Origin: Lysobacteraceae bacterium UBA6001
Lineage (GTDB): Bacteria > Pseudomonadota > Gammaproteobacteria > Xanthomonadales > Xanthomonadaceae
NCBI GenBank assembly: GCA_002429615.1
Contig: DJAN01000152.1
Span: 1-35,595, forward strand
Direction of reading: 5' to 3'
DNA length: 35,595 nucleotides
Every line of letters begins with the position of its first letter. Positions within the stretch are counted from its first letter, which is position 1. Below, piece by piece: positions 6,932-14,925 of the stretch. The notes below the pieces were generated by a model. The model had not been told where the DNA came from. It saw only the letters and a list, made by a program, of their open reading frames with translations, and searched no databases. A program made the translations under genes and the position numbers.

Positions 6932-8437
6932 ATGCCGCATGAAGGGGCCCGGCTTGGCGAACTGCGCATCCTGCTGATCGAGGATTCGCCGGAAGACGCC
7001 GAGCTGTTGTCCGACCAGCTGCTGGAATCGGGCCTGGAGGCCGTGTTCGAGCGCGTCGACAGCGAGGAGCAGCTGCGCCTGGGCCTGGAGACGTTCCGGC
7101 CGGACATCGTGCTGTCCGACCTCAGCATGCCGGGGTTCTCCGGGCATGAGGCGCTGCGCATCGTGCGCACCGCCGACCCGCGCACGCCCTTCATCTTCGT
7201 CTCCGGCACCATGGGCGAGGAGACCGCGGTCAAGGCGCTGCAGGAAGGCGCCAACGACTACATCATCAAGCACAACCCGACCCGCCTGCCCGCCGCGGTG
7301 GCGCGCGCGGTGCGTGAGGCGCGCGTGGAACGCGACCGCGAGCGGGTGGAAAGCGAGCTGATGCGCGCGCAACGGCTGGAGAGCCTGGCGCTGCTGGCCG
7401 CCGGCCTCAGCCATGACCTGCGCAACATCCTGCAGCCGCTGCTGATCGTGCCCGATCTGCTGATCGGGCGCGGCGACGACCCGCAGCTGCGCCAGCTCGC
7501 CGACGTGATCGCCGAATGCGGCCGTCGCGGGCACGAGATGGCCGAGTCGATGCTCTCGTTCGTGCGCGGCTCCAACAAGCCACGCGAACTGGTCTCGGTC
7601 GCACGCCTGTTCCAGGCCGTGCAGCTGCTGCTCAAGAGCAGCCTGCCGAAGGGCGTGACGCTGCAGGTGGACGGCGGCGACGGCGATCTCACCGTCGAGG
7701 CCAACTACACCGAACTGCAGCAATGCCTGCTCAACCTCGGGCTCAACGCGGTGCAGGCCATGCCCGAAGGTGGCCAGCTCACCTTCGCCGCCGCCACCGA
7801 GAACGAGGGCGAGCTGAAGCTGAGCGTGACCGACACCGGCGTGGGCATGGGCGAGGACACGCTGGCGCGGCTGTTCAGCCCGTTCTTCACCACCAAGGCC
7901 GACGGCACCGGCTTGGGCCTGATCTCCTGCAAGCGCATCGTGGAGAGCTATGGCGGCACGATCCAGGTCGACAGCCGTCCCGGCGCCGGTACCCGCTTCG
8001 ACATCGTGCTGCCGCTGCGTGCGGCCGACGCCGCCGGCGGCGAACACGAACCCGACGTGCCGCTGGGACGTGGCCAGCGCGTGCTGCTGGTGGACGGCGA
8101 GGCGACGCGTCTGTCGCTGCTCGGCAACGCGCTGTCCAGCCAGGGTTACCAGCCGCAGCTGGCCGCCGATGGCGCGGCCGCCCTGCAGCACGCGCAGCAG
8201 CATGCGCTGCCGGACCTGGTGATCGTGGACAGCGACATCATCCTGCTCTCGGCGGTGAGCCTGCTGCTGACGATGCAGGAACTCGGCTACCAGGGCCCGG
8301 CGATCGTGCTGGAAGACGTCGGCCAGCCGCTGCAGCGCGAGCATTTTCCGCCGGATATCCCGGTCCACGTGCTGCGCAAGCCGCTGGAGATGCGCCGCGT
8401 GTTCCGCGCCGTCGCTCACGCGCTGGAGAACGGCTAG
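6932..8437 (+). CDS. Hybrid protein: receiver, histidine kinase, degenerate second receiver
   Basis: A soluble 501-residue protein with no membrane segment. An N-terminal receiver (about 11-128) has E17 D18, phosphoacceptor D63 (IVLSDLSMPGFSG) and K113 (DYIIKHN). A kinase core follows, with H161 in GLSHDLRNILQPL, an N box at LNLGLNAVQAMPEGG, and an ATPase lid with DTGVGMGED, SPFFTTK and GTGLGL. The C-terminal receiver-like domain (about 385-500) keeps one Asp in VIVDSDI and the lysine in LRKPLEM, but the usual acidic pair reads VDGE and the switch Thr/Ser position reads VLED, so it is likely degenerate and a docking or inhibitory module. The order receiver-kinase-receiver suggests it takes the signal from the upstream pair. 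The TAG stop at 8435-8437 shares CTAG with the Anbu gene on the other strand. Confidence 0.9.
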   Translation: MPHEGARLGELRILLIEDSPEDAELLSDQLLESGLEAVFERVDSEEQLRLGLETFRPDIVLSDLSMPGFSGHEALRIVRTADPRTPFIFVSGTMGEETAVKALQEGANDYIIKHNPTRLPAAVARAVREARVERDRERVESELMRAQRLESLALLAAGLSHDLRNILQPLLIVPDLLIGRGDDPQLRQLADVIAECGRRGHEMAESMLSFVRGSNKPRELVSVARLFQAVQLLLKSSLPKGVTLQVDGGDGDLTVEANYTELQQCLLNLGLNAVQAMPEGGQLTFAAATENEGELKLSVTDTGVGMGEDTLARLFSPFFTTKADGTGLGLISCKRIVESYGGTIQVDSRPGAGTRFDIVLPLRAADAAGGEHEPDVPLGRGQRVLLVDGEATRLSLLGNALSSQGYQPQLAADGAAALQHAQQHALPDLVIVDSDIILLSAVSLLLTMQELGYQGPAIVLEDVGQPLQREHFPPDIPVHVLRKPLEMRRVFRAVAHALENG

Positions 8438-9183
8438 CCGGACGGATCGTCCGGCAGCTCCCAGGGAAAGCGCGGCAGCGTGTGCACCGCCTCGGTGAGC
8501 TTGCGCGACCAGTTGGCGTGGATGTCCGAATACAGCGGCGTATCGGCGTCCAGGCGCATGCGCTCGGTGACGCGCAGGTCGTCGCGGCGCAGCAGCGCCA
8601 GGTCGATCGGCATGCCGACCGACAGGTTGGAGCGGATCGTCGAGTCCAGTGACACCAGCGCGGTGCGCGCCGCATCCTCCAGCCGGGTATCGGCGCGGAT
8701 GATGCGGTCGAGGATCGGCTTGCCGTACTTCGATTCGCCGACCTGCAGGTAGGGCGTCTCCGGCGAGGAGGCGATGGCGTTGCCGAGCGGATAGACCATG
8801 TACATGCCGGGGCGCTCGCCGGCGATCTGGCCGCCGAGGATCAGCGTGGCCTGCGTGCTGATGCCCTCGAACTCCGGCCGTCCGGCGGTATCGACCTGGC
8901 TGGAGACCAGCACCTGGCCCACGTACTCGGCCACCTCGAACAGATGGCGGAACCGGCGCAGGTTGCGGGCCGCGCCGTCGTCGACGTCGCGCTGGATGCG
9001 CGCCAGCGCCAGCTGGGTGGTGGCCAGGTTGCCGGCCGACATGATCGCGAATACCGCCTGCCCCGGGTACTCGAACACATGCAGCTTGCGGTACACGCGC
9101 ACGTCGTCCAGCGAGGCATTGGTGCGGGTATCGGCGGCGAAGACCAGGCCTTCGTCCACTTCGATGCCGACGCAATAGGTCAT
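8434..9183 (-). CDS. Anbu-type proteasome-like peptidase
   Basis: A 249-residue protein of the Anbu family (ancestral beta subunit, COG3484), an Ntn-hydrolase related to proteasome beta subunits and HslV. The expected catalytic set is visible: T2, which becomes N-terminal after Met removal (MTYCVGI), D18 in FAADTRTNA and K33 in YRKLHVF. The family pattern continues with AIMSAGNLATTQ, TLILGGQI, YPLGNAIASS and KYGKPILDR, and the length is normal. Purified family members are reported to form large open or helical ring assemblies with weak or undefined proteolysis. Anbu is often encoded with ATP-grasp, alpha-E and transglutaminase-like genes; none is seen here. It is convergent with the signalling operon and divergent from folK, with 112 bases between the two starts. 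Confidence 0.92.
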   Translation of the reverse strand: MTYCVGIEVDEGLVFAADTRTNASLDDVRVYRKLHVFEYPGQAVFAIMSAGNLATTQLALARIQRDVDDGAARNLRRFRHLFEVAEYVGQVLVSSQVDTAGRPEFEGISTQATLILGGQIAGERPGMYMVYPLGNAIASSPETPYLQVGESKYGKPILDRIIRADTRLEDAARTALVSLDSTIRSNLSVGMPIDLALLRRDDLRVTERMRLDADTPLYSDIHANWSRKLTEAVHTLPRFPWELPDDPSG

Positions 9184-9295
9184 GGCGCTGTCATCGTTGA
9201 CGGAACCGGCATTCTAGGTGCCCGGGCTTGCCGTGCCGTGAAGGTTGCCCGCGGCAAAGGTTGACGATGACGCCACGCGCATGCGCGAATATTGC

Positions 9296-9784
9296 ATGAC
9301 CACTGTTCTTCTCAGCCTCGGCAGCAACCTGCAGCCGGCCCGGCACCTGTATCTGGCCGTACAGGCCCTGCGCGCGCATTTCGGCGAACTGCGGGTGTCG
9401 CCGGCCTACCGCACGCCGGCGGTCGGCTTCGAGGGGCCGGATTTCCTCAACAACGGCGTGCTCCTGCACACGGACATGGAGCTGCTGCCGCTGGATGCCT
9501 GGCTGCATGCGCTGGAGGACGCGCACGGGCGCGACCGCAGCGGCCCGCGCTTCGCCGACCGCACGCTGGACATCGACGTGATCTTCTATGGCGACCGCAT
9601 CGTGGAGGGCCCCGGCCACCTGCGCGTGCCGCGCCCGGAGTTGAAGCACGCGTTCGTGCTCAAGCCGCTGGCGGACATCGCGCCGGACTTCGTCGATCCG
9701 GTGAGCGGCCGCACGCTGGAAGCGCTATGGCGCGCGCACACGCAACACGGCGAGCATTTCGACACGGTGCCGCTGGCACCCTGA
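9296..9784 (+). CDS. folK: 2-amino-4-hydroxy-6-hydroxymethyldihydropteridine pyrophosphokinase
   Basis: Transfers pyrophosphate from ATP to hydroxymethyl-dihydropterin in folate synthesis. The 162-residue protein has the family start TVLLSLGSNLQPARHL, the substrate segment YRTPAVGFEGPDFLNNGV, and the HPPK signature GPRFADRTLDIDVIFYGD with the metal-binding Asp residues, then LRVPRPELKHAFVLKPLADIAP. ATG 9296 matches the usual HPPK N-terminus; an in-frame ATG at 9281 would add five residues. It faces a pteridine reductase gene that ends at 9863, so two folate/pterin genes sit tail to tail with a REP element between them. Confidence 0.93.
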   Translation: MTTVLLSLGSNLQPARHLYLAVQALRAHFGELRVSPAYRTPAVGFEGPDFLNNGVLLHTDMELLPLDAWLHALEDAHGRDRSGPRFADRTLDIDVIFYGDRIVEGPGHLRVPRPELKHAFVLKPLADIAPDFVDPVSGRTLEALWRAHTQHGEHFDTVPLAP

Positions 9785-9810
9785 TCCCGCGACAATCTCA
9801 CGCCGCCCCT

Positions 9811-9833
9811 GTAGGAGCGGCTTCAGCCGCGAC
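9811..9833 (+). repeat. REP element copy 1
   Basis: A 23-base palindromic repeat starting GTAGGAGC with an internal stem GCGGCT/AGCCGC. Identical copies occur at 12363-12385, 12400-12422 (inverted) and 24903-24925 (inverted). It lies between the convergent ends of folK and the pteridine reductase gene, the usual REP position, where it can stabilise 3' ends or limit read-through. Confidence 0.85.
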
Positions 9834-9862
9834 CGGAACCCCTCCGTCGCAGCGCCCCCACC

Positions 9863-10600
9863 TCACCCCAGCAACCGCCCACCATCCAGCGGCAGCGTAT
9901 GCCCGGTGATGTAGTGCGCGTCCTGGATGAGCCAGCGCACCGCCTCGGCCACTTCCTCCGGCGTGCCGGTGCGGCCCATCGGCGTGCGTGCCAGCACCGC
10001 CGCCTGCGCCGCCGCATCCTTGCCGGCCTCCGGCCACAGGATCGCCCCGGGCGCCACGGCATTCACCCGCACCTGCGGCGCCAGATCCACCGCCAGCGCG
10101 GCGGTCAGCGCGGCCAGCGCGCCCTTGGCGGCGGTATAGGCCGCATGCGCGGGCAGGGGATGCGCCAATGCCGCGTCGGTCACGTTGACGATTGCGCCAC
10201 CGCGCGCGCGCAACGCCGCGGCCGCCGCCTGCGCCAGCAGGAAAGGAGCGCGTGCGTTCACCGCCATCAGCGCATCCCACTGTTCCAGCGTCGCGCTCTC
10301 CAGCGGGGTGGCAAAGAAGTTCGATGCATTGTTGACCAGCGCATCCAGCCGGCCGAACGCGGCCAGGGTCTGCGCGACCAGCCCGTTCGCCGCCGCGCCA
10401 TCACGCAGATCCGCCTGCAACGCCAGCGTGCTGCCAGGCCGTGCCGCCGCCAGCTCAGCGCACAGTGCATCCAGTGCGGGGCCGGAGTCGTGCGCATGCA
10501 CGGCCACCGAAAATCCGGCGGCATGCAGGCGGCGCACGATCGCCGCGCCGATGCGGCGCGCGCCGCCGGTGACCAGAACGACCTGTGAGGTCTCGCTCAT
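9863..10600 (-). CDS. folM: Pteridine reductase, short-chain dehydrogenase (FolM/PTR1-like)
   Basis: An NADPH-dependent SDR of 245 residues. The nucleotide motif is TGGARRIG (11-18), the pteridine reductase form TGxxxRIG rather than the common TGxxxGIG. The next motif is NNASNFFATPL, also typical of pteridine reductases. In the active site Asp142 takes the place of the usual SDR serine (NVTDAAL), followed by Y155 and K159 (YTAAK) at the PTR1 spacing of 13 and 4. This points to reduction of dihydrobiopterin or dihydromonapterin, or back-up dihydrofolate reduction, rather than a generic alcohol dehydrogenase. The end QDAHYITGHTLPLDGGRLLG is the standard SDR C-terminus. Its start is 57 bases from that of the divergent MidA-family gene. 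Confidence 0.87.
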   Translation of the reverse strand: MSETSQVVLVTGGARRIGAAIVRRLHAAGFSVAVHAHDSGPALDALCAELAAARPGSTLALQADLRDGAAANGLVAQTLAAFGRLDALVNNASNFFATPLESATLEQWDALMAVNARAPFLLAQAAAAALRARGGAIVNVTDAALAHPLPAHAAYTAAKGALAALTAALAVDLAPQVRVNAVAPGAILWPEAGKDAAAQAAVLARTPMGRTGTPEEVAEAVRWLIQDAHYITGHTLPLDGGRLLG

Positions 10601-10656
10601 CTTGCGCTTTCCCTTGCTCGGCTATGCTGTGCATTGTCCACGCAATCGACCCGGCC

Positions 10657-11844
10657 ATGCAGCACCAGGACCTGCCCACTCCCGACACCGACGCGCTCGC
10701 CCACAGCGACCAGCTCGCCGCGCTGCTGCGCGCCGAAATCGACGCGAGTGGCGGTGCCATGCCGTTCTCGCGCTTCATGGAGCTGTCCCTGTATGCCCCG
10801 GGCTGGGGCTATTACAGCGCCGGTGCGAGCAAGTTCGGCGAGAGTGGTGACTTCGTCACCGCACCGGAAATCGGCCCGCTGTTCGCCGCGGTGGTCTCCG
10901 GTGCGCTGGCGCCGGTCCTGCAGCAGCTGGGGCCGCAGTCGCGGATCCTGGAAGTCGGCGGCGGCAGCGGCGCGTTTGCCGAGGTCACCCTGAAGCGCCT
11001 GCTGGAACTGGACGCACTGCCCGAACGCTACGCCATCCTCGAACCCAGCGCCGACCTGCGCGAACGCCAGCGCGAACGGCTGAGCCGCGCGTTGATTCCG
11101 CCGGTGTTCGACCTGGTGGAGTGGGTCGATGGCCCGTTCCCGGACGACTGGGAAGGCGTGCTGTTCGCCAACGAGGTCATCGACGCGCTGCCGACGCCGC
11201 GCTTCACCGTGCGCGATGGCGAGGTGTACGAGGAGACCGTGCAGGTCGACGCGGCCGGGCGCTTCGTGCGCGGCGAACAGCCGGCTGATGCGCTGCTGGC
11301 GGCGTCGGTGGTGCATGTCGAAAAGTATCTGGAAACGCCCTTCGCCGACGGCTACCGCTCCGAAGTGCTGCCGCAGCTGCCTTACTGGATCCAGGCGGTC
11401 GCCGGTGGGCTGAAACGTGGCGCGATGCTGTTCGTGGACTACGGCTATCCGCGCCGCGAGTATTACCAGGCGCAGCGCAGCGACGGCACGCTGCGCGCGT
11501 TCTATCGCCATCGCATGCACGAGGATCTGTACCTGTGGCCAGGCCTGCAGGACCTCACCGCGTCGGTGGATTTCACCGCACTGGCCGAGGCCGGCACCGG
11601 CGCCGGCTTCGAACTGGCGGGCTACTGCACCCAGGCCAGCTTCCTGCTCGGCAACGGCCTGGACCAGCTGTTGGCGCAGGCCGACACGCGTACCGATGAA
11701 GTCGGCCGGGTGCGCCTGCGCGAGCAGGTGAAGCGGCTGACGCTGCCGAGCGAGATGGGCGAGCGCTTCCAGGTGATGGGCTTCTCCAGCGGCGTGGAGT
11801 TCGAGCAGGCGTTCCTGCTCGGCGATCTGACCTGGAGGCTGTGA
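10657..11844 (+). CDS. MidA/NDUFAF7-family SAM-dependent methyltransferase
   Basis: A 395-residue member of the DUF185/COG1565 family. It shows MPFSRFMELSLYAPGWGYYS, SGDFVTAPEIGPLFAAVV, the SAM-binding loop ILEVGGGSGAF, LFANEVIDALPTPRF, MLFVDYGYPRREYY and GTLRAFYRHRMHEDLYLWPGLQDLTASVDF, all hallmarks of the family. The mitochondrial relative NDUFAF7 methylates an arginine of a complex I subunit; the bacterial role is not settled. ATG 10657 is my choice, but an in-frame ATG at 10624 exists and neither has a strong Shine-Dalgarno, so the start is uncertain. The end overlaps a possible GTG of the next gene, indicating an operon with the VanZ-like protein. Confidence 0.88.
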   Translation: MQHQDLPTPDTDALAHSDQLAALLRAEIDASGGAMPFSRFMELSLYAPGWGYYSAGASKFGESGDFVTAPEIGPLFAAVVSGALAPVLQQLGPQSRILEVGGGSGAFAEVTLKRLLELDALPERYAILEPSADLRERQRERLSRALIPPVFDLVEWVDGPFPDDWEGVLFANEVIDALPTPRFTVRDGEVYEETVQVDAAGRFVRGEQPADALLAASVVHVEKYLETPFADGYRSEVLPQLPYWIQAVAGGLKRGAMLFVDYGYPRREYYQAQRSDGTLRAFYRHRMHEDLYLWPGLQDLTASVDFTALAEAGTGAGFELAGYCTQASFLLGNGLDQLLAQADTRTDEVGRVRLREQVKRLTLPSEMGERFQVMGFSSGVEFEQAFLLGDLTWRL

Positions 11845-11846
11845 GC

Positions 11847-12248
11847 ATGGGGTTGCGCGCGTTCCGGGTGCCGGCGCTGTGGGTGGGGTTGTGGGGTCTG
11901 CTGATCGTCGCGGTGATCGTGGTGTGCCTGGGGCCGCCCCCGGCGATGCCGCAGATGCCGCGCAACACCGACAAGGCGGAGCATTTCCTGACCTACGTGG
12001 GATTGGCGTTCTGTGCGGTGCAGCTGTTCGCCACCCGGCGCGCGCTGTTGTGGGCCGGGTTCGGATTGGTGCTGCTGGGTGTGGGCATCGAATTCGCGCA
12101 GGGCGCGTTCACCGTGGACCGCAGCGCGGATCCGTTCGATGCATTGGCGAATACGCTGGGCGTGATCGCGGGTCTGTCGCTGGTGGCCACGCCGGCACGC
12201 GAGTGGGCGTTGCGGCTGGATCGGCGCTTGTTTGGGGTGCGCGCTTAG
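11847..12248 (+). CDS. VanZ-like family membrane protein
   Basis: A small 133-residue membrane protein with about four hydrophobic segments (starting at about residues 8, 46, 67 and 100) and the VanZ-like signatures DKAEHFLTYVGLAF, GVGIEFAQ and RSADPFDALANTLGVIAGL, including the conserved Lys-His and Glu-Gln positions. VanZ itself gives low-level teicoplanin resistance; most VanZ-like proteins have no known function, and resistance should not be inferred. The GGAGG at 11833-11837 favours ATG 11847 over the GTG at 11841, which overlaps the MidA stop. A repeat-rich gene-free stretch follows. Confidence 0.85.
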   Translation: MGLRAFRVPALWVGLWGLLIVAVIVVCLGPPPAMPQMPRNTDKAEHFLTYVGLAFCAVQLFATRRALLWAGFGLVLLGVGIEFAQGAFTVDRSADPFDALANTLGVIAGLSLVATPAREWALRLDRRLFGVRA

Positions 12249-12290
12249 GGCGTTACTGACTGGGGGGTTTGCTGCTGCTATTGCGGTGGC

Positions 12291-12520
12291 GGCTGTGGCT
12301 GTGGCTGTGGCTGCGGCTGCCGTTGCTCCTGCTGTTGCTGCTGCTCCCGCTGTTGCTCTGTTGTAGGAGCGGCTTCAGCCGCGACCGCATGATCCCGCAG
12401 TCGCGGCTGAAGCCGCTCCTACAACCGGTCCAACCGGTCCGTCCAACCCGTCCCCGCGTCCCCGCGTCCCCGCGTCAGCGGCGAGGCGAGGCGAGGCGAG
12501 GCCAGGCGAGGCAACGCAAC
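12291..12520. repeat. Chain of simple-sequence repeats in the VanZ-hexosaminidase gap
   Basis: The 314-base gap 12249-12562 has no credible gene and is mostly repeats. Five hexamers GGCTGT/GGCTGC fill 12291-12320, followed by a CTG/TTG-rich tract to 12360, an inverted REP pair (separate entry), two copies of CAACCGGTC (12422-12439), three copies of GTCCCCGC (12450-12473), and pentamers GCGAG or close variants from 12481 to 12510 ending in two GCAAC units. Different unit lengths side by side suggest a slippage-prone locus. Confidence 0.8.
12361..12424. repeat. Inverted pair of REP elements (REPIN-like)
   Basis: Two REP copies face each other: arms 12361-12385 and 12400-12424 are perfect reverse complements over 25 bases around a 14-base spacer (CGCATGATCCCGCA). 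Each arm also has its own small stem GCGGCT/AGCCGC. This is the doublet form that RAYT transposases are thought to move in related bacteria; no RAYT gene is in the window. Confidence 0.85.
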
Positions 12521-12528
12521 CGGGAATT

Positions 12529-12553
12529 GCCGGGCCTACAAGGCAGGCCCGGC
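12529..12553 (-). terminator. Hairpin after the hexosaminidase gene
   Basis: The arms GCCGGGCCT (12529-12537) and AGGCCCGGC (12545-12553) pair over 9 bases with a 7-base loop, 9 bases beyond the hexosaminidase stop. No U tract follows on the minus strand, so it may be a weak terminator or another repeat hairpin. Confidence 0.4.
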
Positions 12554-12562
12554 AGCTTGCTG

Positions 12563-14854
12563 TTACCGCCCGGGCACCAGCGTCATCCGGTCAAGCACCC
12601 ACATCGCCGGCCGCGTATCGCCGGTGAAGTAGACACACAGGTTCGCCTGCTTCGGCGCGGTCTTCGGCAGCTTCACCTCCAGCGTGTAGAAGCCATCGGC
12701 ATCGGTCTTCGCCGGCAGCTTCACGTTCGCCAGCGTCGGCCCTTCACAGCCCTGCCGCACCACCAGTTCGCCATTGGCCGAATGGGCCGGCTGGAACGTG
12801 CGATGCGATTCGTCATGCGCCAGCTGGAAGTAGTACGGCAGCTTGCCGGCACGCACCTTCAGCATGCCGATGTCGTGCAGGTCAGCCTGCTTCCATTCCC
12901 AGCAGGGATTGAAGATGTCGACGTTGAACAAGGCGCGGGCGCCTTCGCGCGGGCCGTCGTCTTCCAGCCGCAGCATCAGCTTGCCAGTGCACTGGGACAG
13001 TTCCTCATCGCTGCGGCTGCGCAGGCTGTCCGCGCTGAGCACGCGGGTGACCGGCGCGGCCAGCGGCTGTCCTTTCCAGAACGAGGCTGCCTGCAGCGTC
13101 ACCGGCAGCGCGAGTTCCAGCGGCGCCTCGTAACGCGGCGACGCCGCGGTGGGGGCCTGCCCGTCGGTGCTGTAGCGCACCTCGTCATAGCCCAGCCGGT
13201 CGCTGAGGGTGACGCGCACCTTGCCCGCAGCCGTCGGCACGATCTCGACCTTCGGCTGGAACGGCGTCTGCGCGTAATCCGCGCCCCACGCCCGGTACAG
13301 CGCCAGCAGATGCGGCAGTCGGTTACGGAAGTCGGCGAAGTCGCGCCGGTCCACGGGCGACCAGCCGGTCTCGGCGACCGCCGCCGCACGCGGGAACAGG
13401 GCGTGCTCCACCCGCGCGAAGGTGCGCGAGTGCTCGGTCCAGATGTTGGCCTGCACGCCGAGGATGTGGTGGCGCTTGTCCGCCTCCAGCGCCTCGGGCA
13501 CCGGCTCGAAGGCATACACGCGCTGCAGGTTGATGTTCGACGGGCGGCCCGGCGGCTCGTCCGGCGAATCGGTCTGCAGGTAGTCCAGGTACAGCTCCGA
13601 GGACGGCACCATCACCACGTCGTGGCCCAGCCGCGCCGCGGTCAGGCCGCCTTCGATGCCGCGCCAGGACATCACTGCCGCTTCCGGCGGCAGGCCACCG
13701 TCGATGATCTCGTCCCAGCCGATCATCAGCCGGTCATGCGCGACCAGGAAACGCTCCAGGCGCTTGAGCATCCACGCCTGCAATGCCTCCTCGTCCTTGA
13801 GCCCGAGTTCCTTGATGCGCGCCTGCATGCGCGGCGATTCCTTCCACTGGTCCTTGACCGCTTCGTCGCCGCCCAGGTGGAAATAGCGGCCCGGGAACAG
13901 CGGCACCATCTCGGCCAGCACGTTCTCCAGGAACTGCAGGGTCTTCTCGTCGGCGTTGAACAGGTTGGTGTTCACGCCCCACTCGTTGGAGACCTCGATC
14001 TGCTTGCCGCTGACGCCCAGCTCCGGATAGGCGGCGATGGCCGCGGTGGCGTGGCCGGGGATGTCGAACTCCGGCATCACCGTGATGTGGCGCTGCGCCG
14101 CGTAGGCCACCACTTCGCGCACCTGGTCCTGGGTATAGAAGCCGCAGTACGGCGCCGGCTTGCCGTCGGCGCCGATGCCGCCATCACCAGCGGGGATGCG
14201 GCAGCCGCCGACCTCGGTCAGGCGCGGATAGCGCTTGATCTCGATGCGCCAGCCCTGGTCGTCGGTGAGGTGCCAATGAAAGGTGTTGAACTTGTGCAGC
14301 GCCATCACGTCGAGCAGCGACTTGATCTCGGCGATGCTCTGGAAGTGGCGTGCCGAATCCAGCATCAGGCCGCGCCAGCCGAAGCGGGGCGCGTCGGTGA
14401 TGCGTCCGGCCGGAAGCACCGTCGGGCCGCTTTCGCCGCGCGCCGGGGCCAGCTGCCACAGCGTGACCGCGGCGTAGAACAGGCCGCGCGCATCGGCGGC
14501 GCGGGCGCGCACGCCATCGGCGTCGATATCCAGCACGTAGCCTTCCGGCGAGGGGCTGGCCTTGGGGTCGATCGCGAAGGCGATCTCGCCCTTCTTCGCG
14601 CGCCCAAGCGGAGCCAGCGTCAGGTGCAGGTCGCTGCCGCGCGCCAGGCCGTCGACGAACTGGCGGGCGGTGGCCTCGGCCGCCGCATCGGCGGGACGCA
14701 CGACGACCTGCGGGCCCAGCGCGAAGCCGCCCTTGGCGGTCTGCACCTGCGCCGGCGCGGGAATCACGGTGAGGGGGTTGGCCGCGAACGCGGCCGGTGC
14801 CAGCGCGGCCAGCAGCAGGGCCAGGCGTGGCAGAAGGGGAGTACGGGCAGTCAT
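12563..14854 (-). CDS. Beta-N-acetylhexosaminidase, glycoside hydrolase family 20
   Basis: Removes terminal GlcNAc from chitin oligomers or glycans. The 763-residue protein has a Sec signal peptide (1-25, cleavage at AFAA-NP) and no lipobox. An N-terminal GH20b domain (about 28-150) precedes the GH20 barrel, which begins with RFGWRGLMLDSARHF (157-171). TFHWHLTDDQGWRIEIKRYP, MPEFDIPGHA and the catalytic pair D330-E331 in HLGGDEA follow, then IGWDEI and MSWRG. The last 250 residues hold a chitobiase-type C-terminal beta domain (VRYSTDGQAPTAASPRYEAP) and an extra beta-rich module. ATG 14854 has GGAGGA 7 bases upstream; the frame extends further but loses the signal peptide. A terminator at 14900-14925 separates it from the receptor gene, leaving little room for its own promoter. 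It should supply GlcNAc to the nag pathway. Confidence 0.94.
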   Translation of the reverse strand: MTARTPLLPRLALLLAALAPAAFAANPLTVIPAPAQVQTAKGGFALGPQVVVRPADAAAEATARQFVDGLARGSDLHLTLAPLGRAKKGEIAFAIDPKASPSPEGYVLDIDADGVRARAADARGLFYAAVTLWQLAPARGESGPTVLPAGRITDAPRFGWRGLMLDSARHFQSIAEIKSLLDVMALHKFNTFHWHLTDDQGWRIEIKRYPRLTEVGGCRIPAGDGGIGADGKPAPYCGFYTQDQVREVVAYAAQRHITVMPEFDIPGHATAAIAAYPELGVSGKQIEVSNEWGVNTNLFNADEKTLQFLENVLAEMVPLFPGRYFHLGGDEAVKDQWKESPRMQARIKELGLKDEEALQAWMLKRLERFLVAHDRLMIGWDEIIDGGLPPEAAVMSWRGIEGGLTAARLGHDVVMVPSSELYLDYLQTDSPDEPPGRPSNINLQRVYAFEPVPEALEADKRHHILGVQANIWTEHSRTFARVEHALFPRAAAVAETGWSPVDRRDFADFRNRLPHLLALYRAWGADYAQTPFQPKVEIVPTAAGKVRVTLSDRLGYDEVRYSTDGQAPTAASPRYEAPLELALPVTLQAASFWKGQPLAAPVTRVLSADSLRSRSDEELSQCTGKLMLRLEDDGPREGARALFNVDIFNPCWEWKQADLHDIGMLKVRAGKLPYYFQLAHDESHRTFQPAHSANGELVVRQGCEGPTLANVKLPAKTDADGFYTLEVKLPKTAPKQANLCVYFTGDTRPAMWVLDRMTLVPGR

Positions 14855-14891
14855 CGGATCGATCCTCCGGTGGCGGCGTTGGGGAAGCCGG

Positions 14892-14925
14892 AAAAGAAAG
14901 CGGGCCCGGACGAGTCCGGGCCCGC
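14892..14925 (-). terminator. Intrinsic terminator between the nag receptor and hexosaminidase genes
   Basis: Read on the minus strand, an 11-base perfect stem (GCGGGCCCGGA with TCCGGGCCCGC, 14900-14925, 4-base loop) is followed by TTTCTTTTCC. It lies 32 bases after the receptor stop and 45 bases before the hexosaminidase start. Confidence 0.88.

Noticed and set aside
8034..8437. Frameshift or decay at the end of the hybrid kinase
   Set aside because: The frame is continuous and keeps the receiver secondary-structure pattern; the lost residues look like functional degeneration of the domain, not gene breakage.
11847..12248. Glycopeptide resistance determinant (VanZ)
   Set aside because: Only the broad VanZ-like fold is seen, with no van cluster; most such proteins are not resistance genes.
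12450..12510. Short tandem repeats as a possible CRISPR array
   Set aside because: Units are 5-9 bases with no spacers and no cas genes nearby.
14855..14899. Separate promoter and NagR site for the hexosaminidase
   Set aside because: The 45 bases hold no -35/-10 pair and no TGACAACG-type half-site.
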